A DNA stretch of 64,000 nucleotides, taken from Neocallimastix lanati (nom. inval.). Lineage: Eukaryota; Neocallimastigomycota; Neocallimastigomycetes; Neocallimastigales; Neocallimastigaceae. The position numbers and the translations under genes are program-made. This document shows positions 50,286 to 62,935 of this stretch, one piece after another. Below the pieces are notes generated by a model, which worked only from the letters and a program-made list of their open reading frames with translations, was not told the DNA's origin and did not search any database. The stretch spans positions 310,001-374,000 of the forward strand of contig JACVTC010000044.1 of NCBI GenBank assembly GCA_016946835.1, in the 5' to 3' direction. Position 1 is the first letter of the stretch, and every line of letters begins with the position of its first letter.

Positions 50286-50804
50286 ATTTATATTTTTGTT
50301 TTAGTTTTAGTTTCAATTTTTTATTATTCAGAAGCCAAATTTTCTTCTTTTATAAATTCGTATCTTTTATTATTTCCCCATTAAAATATTTTTTTTTTTA
50401 TTCTTTTTTTCCTTTTTTTTTTTCCATATTTTATTTTCCCTTTTTTTTATATATTTATAATATTCTAAGAAAAAAAAATTTTTTTTTTTTAATTTAATAC
50501 TTTAATTAAAAATTAAAAATTTTATTAATTTTAATTTTTAATTTAGAAGTAAATAAAAAAAAAAAAATTTTTTAAAGTAAAATAAGATGGAAAAAAATAA
50601 AAAAAAGAGGAAAAAAAATAAAAAAAAAAAAAAAAGAGGAAAAATAAAGGAAAAAAAAAAGGAAAAAGAAGTTGTTGTTTTTATTACAGTTGATATTAGC
50701 ACAAAGTTTTAAGAAAGAGTTTATTTTAGTGTATTAGATAGAGAGTAAAGTTTTATAAAATGTTAAAAAAATCATATTCAACTCTATTCAATTAATACAA
50801 TTAA
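49948..50804. repeat. promoter side of the ankyrin gene and homopolymer-rich DNA
   Basis: (TTA)n at about 50115-50143, a T run of about 42 at 50239-50280, and A-rich tracts to 50660. No gene is seen. Confidence 0.6.
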
Positions 50805-51420
50805 TTGAATTCTAATTTTTATTATTCAATTATTTATTATTTATTATTTATTATTCAATTATTTATTATTTATTATTTATTATTTATTATTTATTATTTA
50901 TTATTTATTATTTATTATTTATTATTTATTATTCAATTATTTATTTATTTATTATTCAATTATTTATTATTTATTATTTATTATTCAATTATTTATTATT
51001 TATTATTCAATTATTTATTATTTATTATTTATTATTTATTATTTATTATTTATTATTTATTATTTTATTATTTATTATTTATTATTTATTATTTATTATT
51101 TATTATTTATTATTTATTATTTATTATTTATTATTCAATTATTTATTTATTTATTATTCAATTATTTATTATTTATTATTTATTATTTATTATTTATTAT
51201 TTATTATTTATTATTTATTATTCAATTACTTATTATTTATTATTCAATTATTTATTATTTATTATTCAATTATTTATTATTTATTATTTATTATTCAATT
51301 ATTTATTATTTATTATTCAATTATTTATTATTTATTATTTATTATTTATTATTTAGTTATTTAGTTATTTATTAATATTTTATTTATTATTTATTATTTA
51401 TTTATATTGTTGTTGCATAT
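50805..51420. repeat. heptamer satellite TTATTTA with TTCAATTA variants
   Basis: More than 600 bp of TTATTATTTATTATT with interspersed TTATTCAATTA. Any reading frame in it is low-complexity (Ile/Leu/Tyr/Phe) and not a protein. Confidence 0.95.
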
Positions 51421-51499
51421 ATGATTAAGACGGATACTCGAAGGCCGTTTTAACAAAATATAATTATATTAAACTTCATTTATTACTAATATATTCACA
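51421..51499. other. unique-sequence hinge between two satellites
   Basis: A short non-satellite stretch (GATTAAGACGGATACTCGAA, GGCCGTTTTAAC). It separates T-strand satellite on the left from A-strand satellite on the right. Confidence 0.5.
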
Positions 51500-52275
51500 A
51501 TACAATCAAATAAATAATGGAATAATAAATAAATAAAAATAATAAAATAACAAATAACTAAATAATAAAGTAATTAAATAAAATAATAAAAATAGACATA
51601 AAAAATAATGGAATAATAAATAATTAAATAATGGAATAATAAATAATAAATAAATAATAAATAAATAAAATATTAATAAATAATATATAATAAATAATAA
51701 AAAGAATATTAATAAAAAAAATAATAAAATAACAAATAACTAAATAATAAAATAATAAATATTAAATAATAAATAATAAAAAGAATATTTATTAATAAAT
51801 AATAAATAATAAATAATAAAAAAGAGTATTTATTAATAAATAATAAATAATAAAAAAGAGTATTTATTAATAAATAATAAATAATAAAAAGAATATTTAT
51901 TAATAAATAATAAATAATAAATAATAAAAAGAATATTTATTAATAAATAATAAATAATAAAAAGAATATTTATTAATAAATAATAAATAATAAATAATAA
52001 AAAGAATATTTATTAATAAATAATAAATAATAAATAATAAAAAGAGTATTTATTAATAAATAATAAATAATAAATAATAAAAAGAGTATTTATTAATAAA
52101 TAATAAATAATAAATAATAAAAAGAGTATTTATTAATAAATAATAAATAATAAATAATAAAAAGAATATTTATTAATAAATAATAAATATAATAAAAAGA
52201 GTATTTATTAATAGATAATAAAAAGAGTATTTATTAATAAATAATAAATAATAAAAATAAAAATAATAAAAAAAA
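51500..52275. repeat. 33/40-bp satellite (AAAAAGAGTATTTATTAATA unit)
   Basis: AAAGARTATT recurs at 51961, 52001, 52041, 52081, 52121 and 52161, 40 bp apart; shorter units lie further left. It is the complement-strand version of the satellite at 15245-15725. Confidence 0.92.
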
Positions 52276-53441
52276 GTATTTATTAATAATTAAATATATA
52301 ATGGAATAATAAATAATAGTAAAGGCAGTAGTTAATAATAATTAATTATTTTTTCTTCAATATGAAATTTTTTTATTATTTCAAAAAATTTTCAGTAATT
52401 GGAATTTTTTTAAAAAAACAAATTAGAATATTTGAATATTCTAAAATTATGGGGAAAACAAAAAAAAAAAAAAAAAGAAAAGAAATGAATTTAAATAAAA
52501 AGGAGAATAAAAGAAATAAAAAAGAGAATAAAATAAAACCGAAAATACAAAATAAGAAGGAGAGTTAATTTGAATTTTGATTATCACTTTTTTATAAAAA
52601 TATCTCATGAAAATAAATATCTAGACCGGTTTGTTGCCGTTTTTCCTAATATATGCCCAAAACACCTTATTTTTGACCAGAGTCCAAATCACCCACAAAT
52701 CCATCATACTTAATCCAATATACTTATCTGTAATTGCTCTATCAACGCATTATCATAAAACAAATAATAATATTTAAAGTAATAATAATATTTAAAGTAA
52801 TAATAATATTTAAAGTAATAATATTTAAAACAAATAATAATATTTAAATGATAATAATAATATTTAAAATAATATTTCATAAATAAAAGTATTGTTACAC
52901 AACATTTTTTATGGTAATTAAAAATTTTTATGTTTTAAATATTATAAAATATTATATATTATAAATGTAATAGAATATATTGCCTAATATATATCATTAT
53001 TAATCGACTAAATTTATTCAAATTATAACATTAATTAATAATAAATTATATTGTAATATATTGTTATATTTTATTATATTATATTAGCAATATATTCCAC
53101 ATATAAAAATAAATACAAAAAAAATGTTTTTATTTTTGTTTTATTTTTAATTAAAATACAAATTTTTTTTTTTTTTTTTTTTTAGACAGGGAAGAATTTA
53201 AATACAAATAAATAAGTAATAATAAACTTTTAATTCATTAATCTATGTAAATAACTAATAAATAACTAATAAATAATAAATAAATAATAAATAAATAATA
53301 AATAAATAATAAATAAATAAATAAATAAATAATAAATAAATATAAAAACAAAGTGTATTGCATTATTCTATAAATTCTTTACATATTAATATATTTCTAT
53401 ATAATTATTAATTTTTTACATAAAAGATTTTTATTTTTTGT

Positions 53442-53470
<29 letters not shown>
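52276..53470. other. mostly AT-rich, with a GC-elevated remnant at 52620-52750
   Basis: 52623-52745 stands out and is open on the minus strand for about 42 codons (TDKYIGLSMMDLWVIWTLVK ... NGNKPV stop). It may be the tail of a decayed element or gene, family unknown. 52755-52865 has AATAATATTTAAAGT tandem units. The Lys-rich frame at 52362-52568 is A-tract noise. Confidence 0.35.
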
Positions 53471-53474
<4 letters not shown>

Positions 53475-53725
53475 TGCCACTACCTCCTTAATTTATGGGG
53501 AAATTTTCACCCTAGAAGGATGAAATGAATTTGAGGTTCGCTTGCAATGATAAGTTTTATACCATATAATTGCTCTTGTAGAGAGCACTTGATCTGTGAG
53601 AAGATTAGTGTCGTTGTTCCTTCCTCGATGATGGTTCAAGAGATCACTGATAAGAAGCTAGCCGTATAATGTAGTGTATAGAAGATATCTTTTTATATTA
53701 GCCTTGCTTAAAAAAGAGATCAGAA
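53471..53725. other. GC-elevated island without a recognised gene
   Basis: About 250 bp stand out sharply in composition (CACTACCTCCTTAATTTATG ... GAAGCTAGCCGTATAATGTA). The longest frame is about 54 codons on the minus strand and is not recognised. It contains ATGATG and CTGA boxes spaced about 20 nt apart (53619-53648), weakly like a C/D snoRNA. The nature of the island is unknown. Confidence 0.3.
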
Positions 53726-53977
53726 ATGAAATAGTCTAATGAATTAAATAATCAAAAAAAATTATTATTTATTATTAAATTTTGGTTAATTTTTTAAATT
53801 AATTCAAATTTATATAAAATTTTTATATGAATTGAATTAAATATAAAAAGTATATAAAAAAAAATGAAAATAAAAACAAAAATGAAATGAAAATATAAAC
53901 TTAAAATAAAAATAAAAATTTAAAATAAAAATAAAAAAAATAAAAAAAAAAAATAAAAAAAAGTTTTCCGAAATAAC

Positions 53978-54008
<31 letters not shown>

Positions 54009-56343
54009 GAAATTTCTTTATCACATAATTTATTCTATCTTATATTTAAAATATTAATTAATAAAATAAATAAATATAAAATATATATATTATATATATT
54101 ATATATAATTAAAAAATAATAAAAAATAATAATTTTTTAAATCTATTTCTATTTTTTATAATATTAAATAGTTGTTATTTAGATATTATTTTTTTTTTCT
54201 TTTTTTTAAATTTGAATATTTTTTTTTTTTTAACTTTATTTTTAAATCCAATTTTTATTTTATTTTTTTTTTTTTTTTTTTTTTTTTTGAATATATATAA
54301 AATAAAATAGGAATGGATGGAAGTCATTAAAAAATAAAAAAATAAAAAAAATAAAAAAAATAAAAAATAAAAATAATACGAAAATATTAAAATTGTTTAT
54401 AAATTAATAAATTTAGACGAAAAAAAAAAATAAAAATAAAAAAATTTTAACAAGCAATTCCTCTTGTTAGGTATATAAAAAATAAATAAAATATAATAAA
54501 ACATAATTAGAAATATAATTATAAATTAAAATAATCATTAATTATCATTCATATAAAGAAAAAAAAAAATTTTTTTATTACTGTCAAAGATAAAATAATA
54601 TTGAATGTGTCACATGATAATTTATTCTTACATAAAATTATGTAAAATCATTTTATTTCTATATTCTAACCTAAAGTTTTAATATTAAATTAACTTCTAT
54701 TTATATTTAAAATCTTTTCATCACCATTTATCTTGAAAAAAAATATACTTTTATAATATTCAATTCTATTTTTAAATTTTTTTTTATTAATTTTATCATT
54801 TTATTATTATTATTAATATAAAAATATTCATTTACTATTCTTCTATTTAATGATTCTTATTAATTTTATCATTTATTTATTATTATTAACATAAAAACAT
54901 TTGATTTTATTTGTCTTTTATTGGGAATAAAGAAAAAAATATATTAAAATAAAAAAAAAAAAAAAACTAATTAATAAATATATAAATAAATAACTGAATG
55001 AATCAATTGAAAATAAATTTATTATTTATGAATATATAATGTTTTAAATATAAACTATATTTAATAATTTATTAAATATTATCTGTCAAATTAAATTGAA
55101 AAAATTGAAGAATTTTTAAACTTATAATTAGCAATGATAAGCACAAATAAGAAAAGAAAATAAACTTATTTTATATGTAGAAATGAGTAAAATGAATTTC
55201 ATTTAGCAAATAGAGATTACTTTTTTTTATATATAATACATAACAGAATGTTTTTTTTTTTTATTCTTTTTTATGTTAAATTTCTATTATTAATTATGAA
55301 ATAGAAAATAAAATAAAATTATTATTACTTTATATAAATTTTACTCTTTAATTAAAATTTAAAATTTACTGTTCTAATTTAAATGTATATATCTGTTATT
55401 CAATAATTATTTAATGAATAACAGAAAGTTCAAAGTGAGTTCAAAACTATTAAACAATGTAAAATTCTTTTTTTTTTTTTTATTTATTTAATTCATTTAT
55501 TTTTTAAAAAAAAATTAAAAAAAAGAATATTTAGAATATTCTATAATCATTTTTATATAAATTTATAAATTTTTTTATTTCCAATCAAATTTAAAGTGAA
55601 ACCATGAGGTTTAAATTTTAATTATGAAATAGCCAATGATCATGAAGTAAATTCTTTTGATTTATTTATTAATTTTATTTTTAAATAAATAATAAATAAT
55701 AATAAATAAATAAATAAATAAATAAATAATAAATAAATAAATAATTAATTAAATAATGAATAAATAAATAAATAAATAAAAAGTTATAAACAATAATAAA
55801 TAATAAGTTAAATAAATAAACAATAAATAATAAACAATTGATAAATAATAATATAAAGTTTTCAATAATTATTATTGTTAAGATAGTTATAAATTATTAA
55901 TAATAAATTAATAAATAAGTTATAATAAATTAGTTATTATTATATTTATAAATTTATAATTAATTTATAACTAATAATAAAGAGTTAATAATTATTTTAT
56001 TAAAAAAAAAAAGTTAAATAATAATTATAATAATTATTTTTAATATATTTTGTAAAAATTAATAATTATAAACTAAATAAATATTAAATAGAGATTATTT
56101 ATAATTTATTTAATATTCATTCTTTCATTCATTCATTTATAAAATAAATTATTTATTTATTTATTTATTTTTTTTTAGTTTAGTTTATTTTATTATATTA
56201 TTCAGTTTCTTTATTTTTATTTTCATTTTCATTTTTATTTTTATTTTTATTTTTATTTATATTTATGAAATTTGATATCAACTATCTATCTTTTCTTATT
56301 TATTTATTTATTTTGTAAAAATAGAATATTTTTTTTTAAAAAA
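53726..56343. other. long gene-free AT-rich region
   Basis: Homopolymers, (AAAT)n and (TTTA)n runs (notably 55680-55780), with no ORF, RNA gene or element I can support. The final 200 bp precede the LRR gene. Confidence 0.6.
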
Positions 56344-58085
56344 ATGTTAAAAAAAATATTTAAAATAATAATCTTTTCCTTAATTGTTACCATAGTTTTA
56401 GGAACAGATGCTTGCAATGACATTGACGAGTATTTAAAGGGAAAGAATATACAACCTCTTCCTACTTGCTTTAGTGGTCTCAATGGAGAATTAATAAGCC
56501 TGTAATTTATTTTATTTTATTTTATTTTATTTTATATTATTATATTATATTTTATTTTATTATATATTATTTTATCTTATTTTATTTTATTTTTATTCAC
56601 TCTATACTTCATAGTTTAATTTTAATTTGTTATTTTCTATTTTATTTCAAAAGAATTTTTATTATTATTAATTTTTTTAAAATTATGATAATATTTAAAT
56701 TTATTTATTTATTTATTATTATTATTTTTTTTTATAAAATATTAAAATTTTAAAATTATATACTTTTTTGTATTTTTTTTTTTTTTAAAGTGATTTAACT
56801 AATAATGATTCCTTTAATGAAGAAGATTATAAAAATATTTTTTCTTATGATACAATGAATACACTGGGTACATTGTAAGTTTTTTTTTTTTTTTTTTTTT
56901 TTTTTTATACAATTAACAAAATATAATTATTATTGTTATTATTAGTCATTTATGCTATTAGTTTTATTTTTAAATTTTGATATGCTTCGATATATTTTTA
57001 TATAATATATTTTTAAGAATGTTCTTCGAATGTTAAAAAAAAAAAAAACTTCAAATGTTATAAAAATAAAAAAAAAATATTATATTATTATTTTTAGTCA
57101 TATTAATAATTAATTATAATAATATATATAAATATTTTTTATGAATAGAAACTATAAATATATTACAAAGAATGACCCCAGCGATGAAAAAGCAATGAAT
57201 AATGTTTGTCCATCAGAAATAAACCAATTAAAAAATTTAAAATTGTTAAATCTTAAATATAATAATGGCAATAAAGCAGTTAAAATTACGAAACCTTTAG
57301 ATCTTCCAAGTACTATAAAAGAATTAAATTTTGAAAATATAGCTATAGATTTATCCAATCTTCCAACGTTAACCGAGCTTGAAACCTTATCTTTTACCAA
57401 CAGTAAAAGTGAAGATAGTAAGTCATCAAGCATTGGAACCCCAAAGTCTTTTCCATTTAGTAATACCCTAAAGGAATTAAGAATCCAATCCAGTAATGTG
57501 AATATTCTTGAAATTGCTTCATTAACAAACCTTGAAACCTTGGAAATTAATTGTAGTGGAGATATTCTTTCCGATAAAAATATAGATCTCTTAAAGAACT
57601 TAACCAATCTTACCTACTTATCCATCTCTTGTACTGAACAAGAAAAATCGATTAAGCCTAAGGAAATTCCAGAATTTATTTATTCCTTAGAAAATATAGA
57701 GAAAATAAAGTTCATCGGTCAAGGTATTAAAAGTATCCCAGAAAAATTGTGTACCCTTATATATTTAGAAAAGATATCACTTTCTTCAAATAAACTTGAA
57801 GGCACAATTCCCGAATGCCTCAATAATCACTACGGTCTTGTTGAAGTCGATTTCAGCGATAATCCAAATTTGAAAGGAAATGCTTTAACCAATATAAGTA
57901 TTAAACGTTGTAATTATTATGATACTAAGGTCGTTTTAGATGAAGAAATGACTTGTAAAAGTTGGAATAATGTTTATGACACTTCTTCTCCATCTTCTTC
58001 TTCATCTTCTTATACCTATTTAAATTTTCGCCGTTATTCTTTCATTGTGGTCATTGTTATCATAATCATAATTACCTGTGGTTAA
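56344..58085 (+). CDS. secreted or membrane-anchored leucine-rich-repeat protein, 3 exons
   Basis: Exons 56344-56501, 56791-56874 and 57149-58085, with donors GTAATT and GTAAGT and acceptors AAAG and ATAG; phases 2 and 2. The sum is 1179 nt, so 392 residues. An N-terminal signal peptide (MLKKIFKIIIFSLIVTIVLG) is followed by a Cys-containing cap (ACNDIDEYLK ... LPTCFSGLNGE). Irregular LRRs span about 70-330 (LKNLKLLNLKYNN, LTNLETLEINCSG, LEKISLSSNKLEGTIPE, LVEVDFSDNPNLKGNAL) and a C-terminal Cys pair caps them. A Ser-rich stalk (about 360-368) leads to Arg-Arg and a final hydrophobic segment (about 377-390). The last feature suggests a single-pass or GPI anchor. The GTIPE style resembles plant and protist extracellular LRRs; such proteins bind carbohydrate or protein ligands at the surface. 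The frame is clean, so it is likely live. Confidence 0.9.
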
Positions 58086-61000
58086 TGTTATTTGGTATAT
58101 TTCATTGTAATATACAATAAGGAAAAGGAAATAAGGAAAAAAAAAAAAAATTGAAATAAAAAATAAGATATAAAAAAAAAAAAAAAAAAAAAAAATGAAA
58201 GGAAATAAGGAGAAAAATTAAAATAAGAAATAAGATTTAAAAAAAAATTACTACTTCTACTAGATAGAAGAAATAGTAATTACTTTTAATATTATCGTAG
58301 TAATAGTAATATAATAAATAGAAAATAAAATAAAAAATTTAGAAAATAAATAATATAATAAACAAATAATAATTTAATAAATAAATAATATTATAAATAA
58401 ATAATAAATAAATAATAAATAGATAATAAATAGATAATAAATAGATAAAAAAATAAAAAAATAAAAAAAAAAAAAAAAAAAAAAAAAAAATAATTAATTA
58501 TCAATTATAATTATTTTAAAACATTGTAGATAATATTCATACAGATAAAGATAGATAGATAGATAGATAGATCTAAATGTATATTTAATTTAATTTAATA
58601 AAAATATTTTATAAATCATAATTTAAGAACTATAAAATGGTTATAAAGTTTCCTTTTTGATATGATTTAAATAAAAAACGATTAAATTTTTAAATCACTT
58701 TTGTTTAATGGTAGATGTTTAATGGTAGAACATAGAAATAAAATCGTTTAACGTAAATTTATGTAATTGTATAAATAGATGTAAAAATGAAGCTTTTTTA
58801 TAGTAAAAACAAAAAAAAAAAAATTTTTTTTCTTGTTTTTAAATAAAATTGATTTACATATTGGAAAATAATGATGGAAACCTTTCTCTTGAAGGGTGAT
58901 ATTATTCCATCTCAATTTGTGTATGAATACCTCTTATATATTGGGTTTTATATTAACCATCCATTATAATCTGCTTTATAGATTAGTGCTCATTATATAT
59001 TTTGGCTTTGTGGTTTTAGCGACAACTTATTGTAATAAATTGTTAATTATATATCAGTGTACTTGATATTCATTAATCTTGGGGTATTAAAATTGATTAG
59101 ATTTATTATTTAATTATATTTTTCAAGTCATTTAAACTTATTAATAAATAAAGTGAATTTTTTTTTTCATAATTTATTAAGATTTATTTCAATTAATTTC
59201 TTCTTGTAGGCTAATTTTCACTAATTTTCTCTATTTCGCCTTTTTTTTTATTCATTATTTAATATATGATTATTTAAATCTTTGTAATGTATATTATTAA
59301 ATTGTGTTTTGTATATTCATGGAGTGGAAATAGTTTTATCACATCGTAGATTCCTTTAGGTATAGATCTATTACATTACTAATAGCCAAGAGTTTTATTT
59401 GTTAAAATATCAAATAAAAATTTCAATTAAGAGTTTCAAGTACGAAGATCTATAATTTTGCTCTTATATAAATTTAAGCGTTTGTTTTTCCCTATTAAAT
59501 TAATATTTTTATTTATTTTTATTATTATTTTATTTGTAATAAACTTCCTTTTATAAACTAATTTATATTTTTTTTTTTACGTTTCTTCAATTTTTTGCAA
59601 TCTTGACCAATTTGATCAGGTTTATTCGTCTTCCTTAAATCAAATTGACCTAATGAGCTGGTTTTTTTTTTTCATCATCATTTAAAATTCTAATTTATTT
59701 ATTTATTTATTTATTTATTTTTTTTTATTTTTTTTTTCTTTTTGACATAATATTGTTTCCGGGCAAACGATTCTTTTGCTAAGATTCTTTTTTCTTTTTT
59801 TTTTTTTTTAAGTGTCAGATGAGATTCTTAATCTGTTAAGAATCAAGTATTTATCATGATGTCAATTTTATATTAATATATTTTTTATGATAAAGAGTTA
59901 CTCGTTAACTCACATCTAATTATTCAAAATTTAAATGCTTTTATATTAATACAAATAATATATTATATTATATTATATGATGTCCATCCACTTCCACCAA
60001 CCCTATCATCTTAACTCTTAACACTTTTAAGTTTAAGTTTTTTATTTTTTTTTTTTATAAAATCAAATCTAAGGAACTCTTCTTCCCCTGGGGAATGATT
60101 AAATAAATGATCTCCAATAAAAAAAAAATATTATATCTATTTATATTTTTTTTAAAAAGAATTATACTATTTTATATTAAAAGAGGTCACGAATACTAGT
60201 GGATTTGAGATTAAAATTCACTATTAGATCCATTGAAATTTAATTTAGTTATTGACAAAAAATTATTTTAATTCGATTTTAATTATAAAAATAAATATTA
60301 GAAACAATAAATCATCAGAAACCAAAGGGTTTGGACTTATTTATTAAAGATAATTTAATTTATTTTAACCCTTAAGAATTTAATAATAATAACTTGAAGA
60401 AAAACAACGACAACTCAACAAATAATGGAAATATTATATTGATATTCAAGCTAAAATTATATACATTAGAAAGATACGGACGAGAACTACAACATATGTT
60501 AAAATCAACCTTATTGGACAACTAGATGACGAGATATTGGACTTTTAAAGATATTTTAAATATAAAAAAATAATTTAATTATTTAATTAAGGCCCTAGAT
60601 TTTTAATTTGAAAATTTATATTAGATAAAATCTCTTAACTTGGAAATTATATTATTAATTTCTTTTTTTATGAACCAGTATTATTAATTAAAAATACAGA
60701 ATTAGTTATTAGTAATCGTTTTATAATATTTTAAATAAGTTTATAAGTTTTACATATTTTATTATAATATTTTTATTCAATTATTTTCTTAAAAGATTCT
60801 AAGGAATTCCTTATCATTCTAAAGATTTCCGAAAGAGAATTTTTAATTAATTTTAATATTTTATTTTATTTTATTTTATATTTTCTTATTATTAATTAGT
60901 TTTATCATTAAATTGTTTTATGAATAATTATATAGTTTATTGTATTAAAAGATTCTTATCAATATTATTTTATTATTATATTTTATATAGTTTATTATAC

Positions 61001-61545
61001 ATGTATGAATATATTAAGATTAGAATGTATTATTTAATTATATTGTTAATTATTATTTTTAGTTTAGTATAAAAAGGATTTGAAATTCCATATTTTGAAT
61101 TTTTTTTGTTAAGATTATTAACTTATTAATTTTTAACCATTAATTATAACATTTAACCTTATAACCTATTAACTATAAAGTTAATGAATTAATTATAACA
61201 ATTATAATACTTAATTTTTAATTTCTTAGTAAAATTTATTATTAAAATATATTTTAAATAAAGTACTAATAAAACAATAAATCTTAAAGATTGAATTTCT
61301 TAATTATTAAAACTCTCTGTGTGTTATTTATTATTTATTATTTAAATTTAATTAAAATTGTTAATAATTAAAAAAAAGAACATCTTGACCTGACTGACCA
61401 ATTTAACCCAAATTAGGAAAGATTTAGCAAGAATCTAACCTATTCCTCAATAAGATTGAACGATAATCTTACCACCTACAAAACTTTTCATGAATTTACT
61501 ATTTATTATTTATTTTAATTTTATAATTTCATTATTTGTCAATAA
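58086..61545. other. gene-free region with weak retroelement traces
   Basis: No intact gene. 58860-59090 and 59580-60620 are less AT-rich. At 60400-60550 the plus strand reads IIYIRKIRTRTTTYVKINLI then GQLDDEILDF, which could be the start of a retroelement aspartic protease, but stops and shifts surround it. A (GATA)n run lies at 58548-58570. Confidence 0.35.
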
Positions 61546-62208
61546 TGATACAGAACATTTAAAATATTCCATATCGAGTTATTAATTTAGTTGGTCGTTT
61601 CTCTAAGGAATTGTGACACGATAATATATTCTAATAAATATAAGAAAATGTTTTATAATAGGAAATTAATAGTTTAAGAGATATGTTTAATAAAAAAATA
61701 AAATTAAATAATTATTTTAACAATTATATAAAATTAAGAGAATGTAATAATAAATATTTATACATGTAAAGATAAAATAATAATAATAAATAAAGAATAA
61801 AAAATTATTATAAAACATTATTAATAATTTTATTTAAAACTACAATTTCATTATTAAATATATTTAACTATTAATATTTAAAAATATATTTCCTAAATAA
61901 AATATAATTATCAATATTTATAATATAATTCCTAAAACTATATAATTCTCAAAATAATATTTAAAATATAAAATAAAACTTATTAATAATAATGATGAAT
62001 TAATTTATTATCATAATAATAGAATCATTAATAATATAATTTATCTATTTTAATTATGATAAAAGAATTAAACCATGTTTTTAAAAATAATTATTTGAAT
62101 AATTATATATATATAAATTATTTTAATTATTATAACCAATAATATTTATACAATATTTCTAACCTAAATTTCCTATCTAAATCTTATTTTTATGGTGATA
62201 TCGTATCA
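61546..62208 (+). mobile_element. solo LTR 1
   Basis: A 663-bp segment with inverted termini TGATACAG...CGTATCA. It shares landmarks with the following LTR in order: AAGGAATTGTGACACGATAA/TATATTCTAAT near the left, and CCAATAATATTTA, AACCTAAA and TATTTTTATGGTG near the right. No internal coding region is present, so it is a solo LTR of unknown (probably gypsy-type) family. Confidence 0.65.
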
Positions 62209-62212
62209 ACAA

Positions 62213-62680
62213 TGATACGGTATTTTATTTATGTATCTAAATTAATATTTATTTATGGGCAATGACAATAAGGAATTATGACAAAATAATATATTCTAAT
62301 ATTAAATAGAAATAACACATACAATAATACAAAATAAAGTAATAAATATATCTTTTTAATGTTCTCTTTATTTATTATTAATTATTAATTATTACATAAA
62401 TTATTATTATTACTCTCTTATATAAATATTATAATTAATTATCTCAAATATATATAATATCTCTTTTTAACTATACTAAAATAAAATATAAAATAGCTAT
62501 TTATGTGAATTAATTTATCATAAGTATAAACTTATAAATAAAAGAATTCTCCGTTTAATAATTATTATTCTAAAATTATTTATATTATTATAAAATTATT
62601 ATTGACCAATAATATTTAAGTATTTCTTTAACCTAAAGAATCTACCTAAATACTATTTTTATAGTGGTCACGTACCATCA
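62213..62680 (+). mobile_element. solo LTR 2, next to the tRNA genes
   Basis: Starts TGATACGG four bases after LTR 1 ends, and ends CACGTACCATCA at 62680. It is a shorter, diverged relative of LTR 1 in the same orientation. Only 12 bp separate it from the tRNA-Cys 5' end, the spacing expected of RNA-polymerase-III-targeted integration. Confidence 0.65.
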
Positions 62681-62692
62681 AAAAACGTAAAA

Positions 62693-62764
62693 GGGGTGTT
62701 AGCTCAGCGGTAGAGCAATTGACTGCAGATCAATAGGTCTTCGGTTCAAATCCGGAACGCCCCT
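62693..62764 (+). tRNA. tRNA-Cys(GCA)
   Basis: A complete 72-nt cloverleaf. Acceptor GGGGTGT pairs with ACGCCCC, the D arm is GCTCAGCGGTAGAGC, the anticodon arm ATTGA-CTGCAGA-TCAAT carries anticodon GCA, and the T arm is CGGTTCAAATCCG. The discriminator base is U, as required for cysteine. There is no intron. Internal A and B boxes are present. No T-tract follows before the next tRNA. Confidence 0.97.
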
Positions 62765-62774
62765 ATCTAAATGA

Positions 62775-62845
62775 GCGTTAATAGTATAGAGGTAGAATAT
62801 TTGCCTTCCAAGCAAATGGCCCGGGTTCGATTCCCGGTTAACGCA
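62775..62845 (+). tRNA. tRNA-Gly(TCC)
   Basis: A 71-nt cloverleaf 10 bp after tRNA-Cys. Acceptor GCGTTAA pairs with TTAACGC, the anticodon arm TTTGC-CTTCCAA-GCAAA gives anticodon UCC (reads GGA and GGG), the T arm is CCGGGTTCGATTCCCGG, and the discriminator is A. No intron. Confidence 0.97.
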
Positions 62846-62846
62846 A

Positions 62847-62852
62847 TTTTTT
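62847..62852 (+). terminator. Pol III T6 terminator after tRNA-Gly
   Basis: TTTTTT starts two bases after the tRNA-Gly 3' end. It is the first T run of four or more after the start of tRNA-Cys that could end Pol III transcription, so the two tRNAs probably share one primary transcript. Confidence 0.8.
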
Positions 62853-62935
62853 AGCAATAGGAAATATTTTTTATCAACCTGTACTTTTATATTTTATAGG
62901 TTCCTGTATTCTACAATAATCAAAAATTTTTTTTC

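Noticed and set aside
50805-51356. 183-residue Ile/Tyr/Leu/Phe ORF
   Set aside because: It is a reading frame of the TTATTTA satellite with period 7; no protein features.
52362-52568. 68-residue Lys/Asn-rich ORF
   Set aside because: It is made of A-tracts; no homologue, no codon bias different from noise.
57152-57607. 151-residue minus-strand ORF
   Set aside because: It is antisense to the LRR exon, whose plus frame has clear LRRs, signal peptide and splice phases.
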